From Planctomycetales bacterium 71-10 (lineage in GTDB: Bacteria; Planctomycetota; Planctomycetia; Isosphaerales; Isosphaeraceae), in the NCBI GenBank assembly GCA_001898385.1, contig MKTT01000102.1, positions 43,667-80,515 of the forward strand: a DNA stretch of 36,849 bases, given 5' to 3'. Shown piece by piece: positions 15,581-23,628 of this stretch. A model generated the notes under the pieces. It was given only the letters and a program-made list of their open reading frames with translations. It had not been told where the DNA came from and made no database searches. Both the position numbers and the translations under genes were made by a program. Position 1 is the stretch's first letter. Each line of letters begins with the position of its first letter.

Positions 15581-17055
15581 ATTTCAGCTTCTTTCGCCTC
15601 CCACGCGCCGGTTTCCAGATACTCGTGGATCGAGGCCGCGGCCTTGCGGCCGGCACCCATGGCGAGGATCACCGTCGCGCCGCCGGTGACGATGTCGCCG
15701 CCGGCGAAGACGCCGCGCTTGGAGGTGCGCAGGGTCTCCGGGTCGGCCGCGATGTACCCCTTGCGGGTCGTCGCCAGGTCGGGCGTGGTCGACTGCACGA
15801 GCGGGTTGGCCGAGGTCCCCAGGGCGATCACCGCCATCTGGATCGACGTTTCGAACTCGGAGCCGGGGACCACGACCGGCGAGCGGCGGCCGGAGGCGTC
15901 GGGCTCGCCCAGTTCCATGCGCACGCAGCGCATGGCGTTCACGAAGCCGTCGGCGTCGCCCAGGAACTCGACGGGGTTCGTCAGGGCCATGACGGTCACG
16001 CCCTCTTCCTTGGCGTGCTTCAACTCCTCGGCGCGGGCGGGCATCTCGGCCTCGGAGCGGCGGTAGACAAGGTAGCTGGTCCGGGCGCCCAGGCGGCACG
16101 CGGTGCGCACGGCGTCCATCGCCGTGTTGCCGCCGCCGACGACCGCCACGTCCCTGCCGCGGCAGTCGTAGACCGGCTCGTCGCTCTCGGGGAAGGCGTC
16201 GGCGCGCATCAGGTTGACGCGGGTCAGGAACTCGTTCGCCGAGTACACGCCGTTGAGGTGTTCGCCCGGCGCGCCCAGGAACTTCGGCAGCCCCGCGCCG
16301 GTGGCGACGAACACGGCGTCGTAGCCCTCCTCGGCCATCAGGTCGTCGATGGTCGCCGTGCGGCCGATGACGACGTTGGTCTGGAAGTCGACGCCCATCG
16401 CGCGCATGGCGTCGACCTCGTGGCGGACGATCGCCTTGGGGAGTCGGAACTCTGGGATGCCGTAGACGAGCACGCCGCCGATCTCGTGCAGGGCTTCGAA
16501 CACCGTGACGGCGTGGCCCATCCGGACCAGGTCCCCCGCGGCGCTCAGGCCGGCGGGGCCGCTGCCGACGATCGCCACCTTCTTGCCGGTCGGAGGGGCG
16601 ATGGCGGGGAGCCCGATGCGGCCGGTCTCGCGCTCGTAGTCGGCGACGAACCGTTCCAGGTAGCCGATGCCCAGGGGCTCGAACTTGTTCCCCAGGATGC
16701 AGCACCCTTCGCACTGGGTCTCCTGCGGGCAGACGCGGCCGGTGATCGCCGGCAGGATGTTGTCCTCGCGGATCTTGGCCGCCGCGCCCAGGAAGTCGCC
16801 GACGGCGATCAGGTCGACGAAGTCCTTGACCTTCACGCCGACGGGGCAGCCGTGCGTACACTTGGGGTCGCCGCATTCCAGGCAGCGCAGGGCTTCGGTC
16901 GCCGCGCCCAGGATGGTGAGGCCCTGATTGACCTCCTCGAAGTTCGTCCGCCGCCGCGCGGGGTCCTGCTCCGGCATGGGCTGGCGAGGGATCTTCATGC
17001 GGTCCTTCTTCGAGGGCCGCGGCTGCGGGGCGAAGTCGTTGGCGTCGGTGTTCAT
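15556..17055 (-). CDS. NfnB/GltD-like NADPH oxidoreductase (large NfnAB subunit)
   Basis: This is a 499-residue FAD/Fe-S protein of the glutamate synthase small-subunit family. The Cys-rich N-terminus (C58, C61, C66, C70 in CLECGDPKCTHGCPVGVKV; C109, C115, C118, C119 in CPQETQCEGCC) fits two [4Fe-4S] clusters. FAD binding is shown by VAIVGSGPAGLSAAGDLVRM and NADP(H) binding by VAVVGGGNTAMDAVRTACRL; AGGDIVTGGATVILAMGAGR is the C-terminal FAD motif. The ATG at 17055 overlaps the upstream ferredoxin-reductase-like gene by four bases (ATGA). That partner, rather than a GltB large subunit, points to NfnB of NADH-dependent reduced ferredoxin:NADP+ oxidoreductase. The final residues EIPSPAGRG and the stop come from a REP-like repeat. 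GltD alone remains possible. Confidence 0.85.
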   Translation of the reverse strand: MNTDANDFAPQPRPSKKDRMKIPRQPMPEQDPARRRTNFEEVNQGLTILGAATEALRCLECGDPKCTHGCPVGVKVKDFVDLIAVGDFLGAAAKIREDNILPAITGRVCPQETQCEGCCILGNKFEPLGIGYLERFVADYERETGRIGLPAIAPPTGKKVAIVGSGPAGLSAAGDLVRMGHAVTVFEALHEIGGVLVYGIPEFRLPKAIVRHEVDAMRAMGVDFQTNVVIGRTATIDDLMAEEGYDAVFVATGAGLPKFLGAPGEHLNGVYSANEFLTRVNLMRADAFPESDEPVYDCRGRDVAVVGGGNTAMDAVRTACRLGARTSYLVYRRSEAEMPARAEELKHAKEEGVTVMALTNPVEFLGDADGFVNAMRCVRMELGEPDASGRRSPVVVPGSEFETSIQMAVIALGTSANPLVQSTTPDLATTRKGYIAADPETLRTSKRGVFAGGDIVTGGATVILAMGAGRKAAASIHEYLETGAWEAKEAEIPSPAGRG

Positions 17056-17960
17056 GATCGGCCGGCCTCGCAACGGGCCTCGGGGTGCCGCTGTTCGAGG
17101 CGGCAGGACTCGCGGACCTTCTCCAACTCGGCCTCGGGATGTTCGAGGAACCGCCGGAGCGAGTCGGCCTCGTCCTTCAGGTAGGTGCGGTTGCGGCGGA
17201 CCAGGGTCTCGAAGTCGACCTCGTGGGCGTCGAACTCGGGGCCGTCGACGCAGGCGAACCGGGCCCCGGCGTTGGTCAGGACGCGGCAGCCGCCGCACAT
17301 GCCGGTGCCGTCGACCATCAGCGAGTTCAGGCTCACGACCGTCTTGATCCCTCGCGGCCGGGTCGTCTCGGCCACGGCCTGCATCATCCGGGGCGGGCCG
17401 ATGGCCAGCACCAGGTCGATCGGCCCGCCCGACTCCATCCGGTCGCGGAGGACGTCGGTGACGAACCCCCTGCGGCCGTAGGAGCCGTCGTCGGTGGCGA
17501 TGAGGAGTTCGTCGCTGATCGCGGCGATTTCCTCCTCAAGGATCACCAGTTCCTTGTTCCGGGCCCCGACGATCGCGACGACATGGTTGCCGGCCTCCTT
17601 CATGGCCTTCGCCGTGGGGTAGGCGATGGCCGCCCCCAGCCCGCCGCCGATGACGACGACCGTGCCGAACCGCTCGACGTGCGACGGCGTCCCCAGCGGG
17701 CCGACGAGGTCGAGGATGGCGTCGCCGGTGCCGAGCATGTTCAGCAGCTTGGTCGTCTTGCCGACCCCCTGGACGATGATGGTGATCGTGCCGCGCCCGG
17801 GGTCGGAGTCGGCGATGGTCAGCGGGATCCGCTCGCCGCGGTCGTGCAGCCGGAGGATGACGAACTGGCCGGCCTTGCGCTTCCGCGCCACGCGCGGGGC
17901 CTCGACGACGAGGCGCTTGACGTCGGGGGCCAGGAACTCGGCCTCGACGATGGGGAACAT
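17052..17960 (-). CDS. NfnA/SudB-like FAD/NAD-binding [2Fe-2S] subunit
   Basis: This 302-residue protein belongs to the sulfide dehydrogenase/dihydroorotate dehydrogenase electron-transfer family. An N-terminal FAD barrel (residues 1-95, RKAGQFVILRLHDRGERIPL) precedes a nucleotide-binding domain (VVVIGGGLGAAIAYPTAKAM). The C-terminal [2Fe-2S] motif is GTGMCGGCRV plus a later Cys (C222, C225, C237); nearby D217 is a candidate fourth ligand, as reported for NfnA. It is coupled by a four-base overlap to the NfnB-like gene downstream. Together they would form the flavin-based bifurcating transhydrogenase linking NADH, NADPH and ferredoxin. GAGG lies about 8 bases upstream of the ATG. A C-terminal extension after residue 265 is charged and helical. 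Confidence 0.85.
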   Translation of the reverse strand: MFPIVEAEFLAPDVKRLVVEAPRVARKRKAGQFVILRLHDRGERIPLTIADSDPGRGTITIIVQGVGKTTKLLNMLGTGDAILDLVGPLGTPSHVERFGTVVVIGGGLGAAIAYPTAKAMKEAGNHVVAIVGARNKELVILEEEIAAISDELLIATDDGSYGRRGFVTDVLRDRMESGGPIDLVLAIGPPRMMQAVAETTRPRGIKTVVSLNSLMVDGTGMCGGCRVLTNAGARFACVDGPEFDAHEVDFETLVRRNRTYLKDEADSLRRFLEHPEAELEKVRESCRLEQRHPEARCEAGRS

Positions 17961-18400
17961 GGGAGGGTCCTCGTGGCTCGCGGACCGCCTACGGTCCGTG
18001 GGATGGACGCCGGGCAGCCGCTCGCCGCGATCCGCGCGGACGGCGACGGCCGCGATCCTCGCCCCGCTCGCGGCGGGAGGAGGACGCTCGGCGTGGGCTC
18101 GATCCGGGATGGCCCGGGGTCTTGCCCGCCCGGTGTGGTGTCGGCGGGCGGCGGGGCGAGCCGAGGCGTCGCGAAGGGACCTCTTCGACGCCGCGGGCGT
18201 CGCCTCCTGGATCGATTATGACGCGCCCGGGGCGGCGAGCCCAGCCCCGACTTTACAAATCGACGGAAATGACGGGAACAACGATCTGTTTCGTCGTGAC
18301 GCGATGGTCGCCCGCGAGGCGGGCCGGCTCGTCGACTCGGCGGGCCGAAGGTTAAGATGGTAGGAAGACCCTCCCGACTCTCCCCTGGTCTCGACCCGCG
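17961..18400. other. Divergent gap between nfnA-like gene and nadB
   Basis: No convincing gene was found in this 440-bp divergent region. It holds a short inverted repeat, CGGACCG-CCTA-CGGTCCG (17981-17998), 20 bp upstream of the nfnA-like start, where it would lie in that gene's leader. A less G/C-rich segment lies around 18245-18300. Promoters for both directions must lie here; GGTTAAGAT near 18351 is a weak -10 candidate for nadB. Confidence 0.4.
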
Positions 18401-20023
18401 ATGACGACTCCCCTGCCCCTGCCGCGCCGCTACCTCGTCGGATTCGACCCGCGCGAGCTTCCCCACCATTTCGCGGACGTCGTGATCGTCGGCGGCGGGA
18501 TCGCCGGGCTGCGCGCGGCGCTGGGGATGCCGGAGTCGGCCCGGGTGCTGGTGGTGACGAAGGACGAGGTCCGCGAGAGCAACAGCAGCTATGCGCAGGG
18601 GGGGATCGCCGGGGTGATGGACCCCGAGGACCGGGTCGAGGACCACATCGCCGACACGCTGGCCGCGGGCAAGGGGCTCTGCGACCCCGAGATCGTCGAC
18701 GTCGTTGTCCGCGAGGCCCCGGAGCGGATCCGCGAGCTGATGGAGCTGGGCGCCCGGTTCGACACCGTCGACGGCCACGTCGCGCTGGGGCGCGAGGGGG
18801 GCCACTCGCACGCCCGGATCGTCCACGCGCTGGGCGACGAGACCGGCCGCGAGATCATGCGGGCCATCATCGCCCAGGCTCGCGCCCGCAAGAACATCCG
18901 CATCTGGCAGAACTGCCCCACCATCGACCTGCTGACGCTCGACGGCCGCTGTCGCGGCGTGCTGGTCTGGGACAAGCGCCGGGGGTTCGCGCTGGTGTGG
19001 GCCCGCGCGGTCGTGCTGGCGGCCGGCGGCGCGGGGCAACTGTTCCGCGAGACGACGAACCCCTCGATCGCCACGGCCGACGGCCACGCCATGGCCTACC
19101 GCGCCGGCGTCGAGGTCCGCGACATGGAGTTCATGCAGTTCCACCCGACGGTGCTGTACATGGCCGGCTCGGCGCGGCACCTGCTGACCGAGGCCCTGCG
19201 CGGCGAGGGGGCGTACCTCCGCGACTGCGACGGCCGTCGCTTCATGCCCGACTACAACCCCCGCGCCGAGTTGGCCCCGCGCGACGCCGTCTCGCAAGCG
19301 ATCGCGGCGCAGATGACCAAGACGCGGCACCCGAACGTCTACCTGGACCTGACCCACCTGGACGCCGAGTTCATCCGCCGCCGCTTCCCGGGCATCGACC
19401 GCATCTGCCGCGGCTTCGACCTGGACATCACGCGCGACCTCATCCCGGTCTGCCCCGGGGCCCATTACATGATCGGCGGCGTGACGGTGGACGACCGCGG
19501 CCGAAGCTCGCTGGACGGCCTCTGGGCGGCCGGCGAGGTCTCCAGCACGGGCCTCCACGGCGCGAACCGGCTGGCGTCGAACAGCCTGCTGGAAGGGCTG
19601 GTCTTCGGTGCCCGCGTGGCCGAGGACGTCGCCGAGCGGCTGGACGCGGCCGGCCCCTGGCGGCTGGAGGTCCCCCCCATCGCCGGCGAGGCCCCCGGCG
19701 AGCGCCGGCCGCTGATCGACCTGGACGACCTGCGGAAGTCGCTGCGGGCGCTGATGTGGCGCAACATGGGCATCACCCGAGACGCCGCCGGCCTGGCCGA
19801 CGCCGCCCGCCAGGTCGACCGCTGGTGCCGCTACGTCCTGCCGCACGTCTTCGACGACCCCGCCGGCTGGGCCATCCAGAACATGCTCACCACCGCCCGC
19901 CTGATGATCGAGGCCGCCGCCGAGCGCACCGAGTCCCGCGGCGTCCACTACCGCTCCGACCATCCCGAGACCGACCCCGCCTGGGCCCGCCACATCCCCC
20001 TGCGGGCCGCCGAGGCGCGGTGA
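18401..20023 (+). CDS. nadB: L-aspartate oxidase
   Basis: NadB oxidises L-aspartate to iminoaspartate, using FAD with O2 or fumarate as acceptor, as the first step of de novo NAD synthesis in the cytosol. It has 540 residues, the usual length. Motifs are DVVIVGGGIAGLRAALGM (FAD), ESNSSYAQGGIAGVMDPED, GREGGHSHARIVHALGDETG, the flavin-contacting QFHPTVLYMAG, and GGVTVDDRGRSSLDGLWAAG followed by ASTG-like EVSSTGLHGANRLASNSLLE. These separate it from succinate dehydrogenase SdhA. The C-terminal helical domain is present. nadA and nadC are not adjacent. No Shine-Dalgarno is obvious. It is divergent from the NfnAB-like pair. Confidence 0.94.
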   Translation: MTTPLPLPRRYLVGFDPRELPHHFADVVIVGGGIAGLRAALGMPESARVLVVTKDEVRESNSSYAQGGIAGVMDPEDRVEDHIADTLAAGKGLCDPEIVDVVVREAPERIRELMELGARFDTVDGHVALGREGGHSHARIVHALGDETGREIMRAIIAQARARKNIRIWQNCPTIDLLTLDGRCRGVLVWDKRRGFALVWARAVVLAAGGAGQLFRETTNPSIATADGHAMAYRAGVEVRDMEFMQFHPTVLYMAGSARHLLTEALRGEGAYLRDCDGRRFMPDYNPRAELAPRDAVSQAIAAQMTKTRHPNVYLDLTHLDAEFIRRRFPGIDRICRGFDLDITRDLIPVCPGAHYMIGGVTVDDRGRSSLDGLWAAGEVSSTGLHGANRLASNSLLEGLVFGARVAEDVAERLDAAGPWRLEVPPIAGEAPGERRPLIDLDDLRKSLRALMWRNMGITRDAAGLADAARQVDRWCRYVLPHVFDDPAGWAIQNMLTTARLMIEAAAERTESRGVHYRSDHPETDPAWARHIPLRAAEAR

Positions 20024-20776
20024 CGCCGATCCGCCCGGCCGGTCGCCTCCGCAATCCCTGGCTCCGTCGGACGATCCGTCGGGACGTCCCGAAGGACGCG
20101 TGGGGCGTCGCGTCGGATGAATCCATGGTTGCGAATTTGGCCGATAAATTCGCGGCTCGCGGGAGAATTTCGGGAGAGTCTCAAGGGGCCGGGCGGAATC
20201 GCCGATAAATGCTCTGGTACTCCTGAACCACCTCTAGTAAAAGGGGCTCACCGCGGTGGACGCGACCCCCTCCGATCGCCGTATCCCTCGGGCGGGACGC
20301 CCGGGGTGGACGAGAGACAGGGAGGATGCGAACCCCGCGGGACTGTCGGCCGGACGGCTCTGGTCGTCGGGCTCGTCCCGTCGTCGACGGGATGGGGCCT
20401 TGATCGATCGAATCGACCCGGACGGCGGGACGCGGGCGGCCATGAGGGTCGACCGCGGGGCCGATCTCGCGAGGCCCGCCGCCCAAGGAAGGTCCGGGGG
20501 AATCCCCCGGCACATCGCTCGCCACCTCGAATTCCACCCTCTTCTTTCGGCACCGCCGCCCCCAGCCACGGGCGCGGATCGTGCGCGCCGGACGCCCCCC
20601 CAGGCGATGGGGCCGGGCCCCGGACGGACGACGCGGCAAGCCCCCTCGCGACGCTCGGCCCGGACGCTCGCAACGGCTTCGGCCGGCGTGCGCGTCGCGC
20701 TGCTGGTCCCGGGGCCGGCCCGCCTTCGCGCGGCCCGGCCGGACGGACGCCCCCGAGGGAAAGGAGTCCTTGCGGC
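20024..20776. other. Gene-free 0.75 kb between nadB and the thioredoxin-protease gene
   Basis: Long open frames occur on both strands here, but none has family character or consistent codon use. Small structures are an inverted repeat GCGAATTT/AAATTCGC (20131-20153); two copies of GCCGATAAAT (20140-20149 and 20201-20210); and the palindrome CACCGCGGTG near 20249. The first 200 bp are the least G/C-rich and are the likeliest place for nadB termination and a promoter. Confidence 0.45.
20131..20153 (+). terminator. Inverted repeat downstream of nadB, possible terminator or operator
   Basis: The arms GCGAATTT (20131-20138) and AAATTCGC (20146-20153) are perfect over 8 bp with a 7-nt loop. It lies 108 bp after the nadB stop, and no T tract follows. 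The role is uncertain. Confidence 0.3.
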
Positions 20777-22360
20777 ATGAAACTCGCACCTGCGCTGCTC
20801 CTGCTCGTCAGCGTCGCCCAGGCCGCGGCGGGGGAGACCCAGCCCGTCCTTCTCGACTTCCACGCCGATTGGTGCGGCCCCTGCCGCCAGATGCGCCCCG
20901 CCGTCGAGGCCCTGATCGACAAGGGCTATCCGGTCAAGTCGATCGACTATGACAAGTCGCCCAATTACGTCGCCAAATACAAGATCGAGAACGTCCCCAC
21001 GTTCATCGTCGTGGACGCGAACGGCGAGGAGATCGATCGCACATCCGGCGCCCAGCCGGCCAAGCAACTCGCGGAGTTCTACCTCAAGGCCCGCGACCAG
21101 GCCGCGGCGCGGCAGTCCGACCGCGGCGGCGACGACGCCGAGGAGGACGATCGGCTCGTCGAGGCCGAAGCCGCCCCGGCCGAGGAGCTGACCGAACGCG
21201 AGATCGCCCAGCAGAAGGCCCGCGCCAGGGCGATCAACCCGAGGCCCTGGGAGACCGTGGTCCGCATCAAGGTCTACAACGGCAACTCCGTCGGCTTCGG
21301 CTCCGGGACGATCATCTACAGCACGCCGGAGCAGTCGCTGATCCTCACCTGCGCGCACATCTTCAAGACCGACGGCGGCCGGAACTACCCGCCGTCGAAG
21401 TTCCCGAACAAGATCACGATCGACCTGTTCGACGGCAAGCTCAAGGGGCCCAAGCAGGACCAACTCTCCTGCACCGAGGAGGGGATCCCGGGCAAGGCCG
21501 TCGACTACGACTTCGGCACCGACGTCGGCCTGATCGTCTTCAAGCCCGGCCGCCGGCTGCCGGCCTCGCGGGTGGCTCCGCCCCACTTCGACCCGCAGAA
21601 GCGCATGCACATGTACACGGTCGGCTGCTCGGAAGGGGCCGACGCGACCATGTGGGAGACGGTCATCACCAAGCCCCCCACGCGGATGCTCAAGGGGAAC
21701 GACGAGCACCTGGCGATCGAGTGTGCCCGGGCCCCCAAGCAGGGCCGCTCCGGCGGCGGGCTGTATACCGACAACGGGTTCCTCGCCGGCGTGTGCAACT
21801 TCGCCGAGCCGCAGGGGAACCGCGGCCTCTACGCGGCCCCCGAGTCGATCTACCGGCTGCTCGATCGCAACAAGCTGGCCACTCTCTATGCGCCGCCGTC
21901 GCTGGACGGCTCGGGCACGCTGATGGCGGACGCCTCGCGGCCGGGCCGGAGCATCCGCGGCCAGTCGCCCGACCGCGAGGAGCGGCCCCGCGCCCGCCGC
22001 ACCGGCGACGTGTCGCTGCCCGACGCGCCGATCCTCGGCGCCACGCTCGACCCGATCGCGCCGGCCGGCGGCCGACGGCCCCAGGTGCAGGCGGCCAGCA
22101 GCCGCACCGACGGCGAGCGCTACGCCTGGGCCGCGCCGCGGTCGTCCCGCCCCGCCGAGCCGCTCGACGAGGGGGACGCCGAGCCGACCGACCTCGACCT
22201 GGGCCGCGAGGCCGACAATTCCCACTTCCCGCCGCCGGCCTACGAGGACGACGACACCCGGTCGGTCAACGACGAGGACGTCGCCCCCGCCCCCCGCAAG
22301 CCGGCCGCCGCGGCGACCGGCAAGGCCCCGGGCTGGCGTCCCGCCGGCTCCGGCCGCTGA
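20777..22360 (+). CDS. Secreted thioredoxin-trypsin-like protease fusion
   Basis: This is a 527-residue protein with a signal peptide (MKLAPALLLLVSVAQAAAG). Residues about 20-105 are a thioredoxin domain with the active site WCGPC (C33, C36) and the cis-proline loop ENVPTFIVVD. An acidic helical linker (about 110-155) leads to a trypsin-like serine peptidase domain, residues 158-370. Its probable triad is H194 in LTCAHIF, D249 in FGTDVGLIVF and S325 in GRSGGGLY. The last 150 residues are Pro/Arg/Asp-rich and probably disordered. AAGGAG lies ten bases before the ATG; the frame continues upstream but without family character. It probably acts in the periplasm or at the cell surface on disulfide-bearing or misfolded proteins (inference). 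The peptidase part resembles S1/HtrA-type folds without a PDZ domain. Confidence 0.85.
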   Translation: MKLAPALLLLVSVAQAAAGETQPVLLDFHADWCGPCRQMRPAVEALIDKGYPVKSIDYDKSPNYVAKYKIENVPTFIVVDANGEEIDRTSGAQPAKQLAEFYLKARDQAAARQSDRGGDDAEEDDRLVEAEAAPAEELTEREIAQQKARARAINPRPWETVVRIKVYNGNSVGFGSGTIIYSTPEQSLILTCAHIFKTDGGRNYPPSKFPNKITIDLFDGKLKGPKQDQLSCTEEGIPGKAVDYDFGTDVGLIVFKPGRRLPASRVAPPHFDPQKRMHMYTVGCSEGADATMWETVITKPPTRMLKGNDEHLAIECARAPKQGRSGGGLYTDNGFLAGVCNFAEPQGNRGLYAAPESIYRLLDRNKLATLYAPPSLDGSGTLMADASRPGRSIRGQSPDREERPRARRTGDVSLPDAPILGATLDPIAPAGGRRPQVQAASSRTDGERYAWAAPRSSRPAEPLDEGDAEPTDLDLGREADNSHFPPPAYEDDDTRSVNDEDVAPAPRKPAAAATGKAPGWRPAGSGR

Positions 22361-22383
22361 CATCGCCCGCCGACGGACATCGA

Positions 22384-22426
22384 CGTCGAGGCCGACGCCT
22401 CCCTCGCGGGGACGTCGGCCTCGACG
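22384..22426 (+). terminator. Strong hairpin after the thioredoxin-protease gene
   Basis: A perfect 14-bp stem, CGTCGAGGCCGACG (22384-22397) with CGTCGGCCTCGACG (22413-22426), encloses a 15-nt loop and starts 24 bp after the stop. It has no T run. It is a likely transcription end or mRNA 3' stabiliser. Confidence 0.55.
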
Positions 22427-22546
22427 CGCGCCGGTCTTGTATTTCGGCGGCCGGCCTGATCGATTGGAGGGCCTGGATTCGTCGTCGGTCCCGCGACGCA
22501 CGGGCGCGGTAGGCTCGGACGTCGGGGGGCCCAAGGCCGACCCGTC

Positions 22547-23500
22547 ATGAACCGCCTGGCCCCGCTCGCCCTCGCCCTCGCCGCTCTCTTCCTCCCGCTC
22601 ACCTCCTCCGCGGCCGACCCCGTCGTCCCCGCCGGCCAGGCGCTGATCTTCACGTCGTTCCGCGGCAACGGCGACGACGGCCTGCACCTGGCGACCAGCC
22701 GCGACGGCTACGCCTGGACGCCCCTGAACGGCGATCGCCCCGTCTTCCGGCCCAAGGTCGGCGGCGGCCTGGTGCGCGACCCGAACATCGTGCAGGGGCC
22801 CGACGGCACGTTCCACATGGTCTGGACGACCGGCTGGACGCACCCGGCCGTCGGCTACGCCTCGTCGAAGGACCTGCTCCACTGGTCCGACGCCCGGCAG
22901 GTCGAGGTCATGCAGGGCGAGAAGCCCCGCAACGTCTGGGCGCCCGAACTCTTCTACGACGACAAGGAGGGGCGGTTCCTGATCTTCTGGGCCTCCACCA
23001 TCCCCGGGCGGTTCCCGGAGGGCGAGAAGACCGGCGACGACGGCTACAACCACCGGACGTATTTCACGACCACGAAGGATTTTCTCACCTTCACGCCGTC
23101 GAAACTCTTCTACGATCCGGGGTTCAACTCGATCGACTCGACCATCGTCCGCGACGGCGACCGCTACGCCATGTTCATCAAGGACGAGACCCGGACGCCC
23201 CCCGCGAAGAACATCCGGGTGGCGTTCGCCGACGCCCCGGCCGGCCCGTACGGCCCGCCGTCGCCGCCGATCACCGGGGCCTACTGGGCGGAAGGGCCGT
23301 CGGCGATCAAGCTGGGCGACCGCTGGTTCGTCTACTTCGACAAGTACATGGACCACCGCTACGGCCTCGTCACCTCGCCCGACCTCGTGGACTGGACCGA
23401 CGAGTCCGACCGCGTCTCCTTCCCGCCCGACTTCCGCCACGGCACCGTCCTCCTGGTCTCCGATTCGATCCTCGCCGGCCTGGAGTCGGCCGGACGGTGA
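22547..23500 (+). CDS. Secreted GH43-like beta-propeller glycoside hydrolase
   Basis: This is a 317-residue protein with a signal peptide (MNRLAPLALALAALFLPLTS, cleavage near ASA/AD). The mature part has the five-bladed propeller pattern of GH43/GH117-like enzymes: repeated strands with aromatic W/Y at blade ends (SRDGYAWTPL, SSKDLLHWSD, TTKDFLTFTP, SPDLVDWTDE). Candidate acidic catalytic positions are the Asp of LVRDPNIVQGPDG (D78), the Glu of NVWAPELFYDD and the Glu of YWAEGPSAIK. Family members cleave arabinose- or xylose-containing or related polysaccharides; the substrate cannot be told. It lies between two other exported hydrolases, consistent with scavenging of polymers. A family-1 REP-like element follows. 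Confidence 0.8.
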   Translation: MNRLAPLALALAALFLPLTSSAADPVVPAGQALIFTSFRGNGDDGLHLATSRDGYAWTPLNGDRPVFRPKVGGGLVRDPNIVQGPDGTFHMVWTTGWTHPAVGYASSKDLLHWSDARQVEVMQGEKPRNVWAPELFYDDKEGRFLIFWASTIPGRFPEGEKTGDDGYNHRTYFTTTKDFLTFTPSKLFYDPGFNSIDSTIVRDGDRYAMFIKDETRTPPAKNIRVAFADAPAGPYGPPSPPITGAYWAEGPSAIKLGDRWFVYFDKYMDHRYGLVTSPDLVDWTDESDRVSFPPDFRHGTVLLVSDSILAGLESAGR

Positions 23501-23535
23501 CTCTTTAAGGCGGGGGGCTTGCCTCGGCCCCACCT

Positions 23536-23606
23536 CGTAGGCTGGGTCGAGATCCAGCCCGGAATACGCCACGGCCCGCGAGGGCTGGGTCTCGACCCAG
23601 CCTGCA
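23536..23606. repeat. REP-like palindromic element, family 1, copy B
   Basis: The left arm 23536-23559 and right arm 23583-23606 match copy A at 1779-1849. The left arm differs by one base (GATCCAGCC for GACCCAGCC), the right arm at its outer end (TGCA for TACG), and the centre is unrelated. It lies between the GH43-like gene and the M28 peptidase gene, just before the latter's Shine-Dalgarno sequence. Confidence 0.85.
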
Positions 23607-23628
23607 AGACCGACCCAAGGACCCCTGC

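Noticed and set aside
20117..20776. N-terminal extension of the thioredoxin-protease frame
   Set aside because: The extension has no domain or consistent codon use, whereas a signal peptide and AAGGAG support the ATG at 20777.
20234..23572. A 1,112-codon minus-strand open frame
   Set aside because: It lies antisense to the thioredoxin-protease and GH43-like genes, is repetitive in composition and has no recognisable domain.
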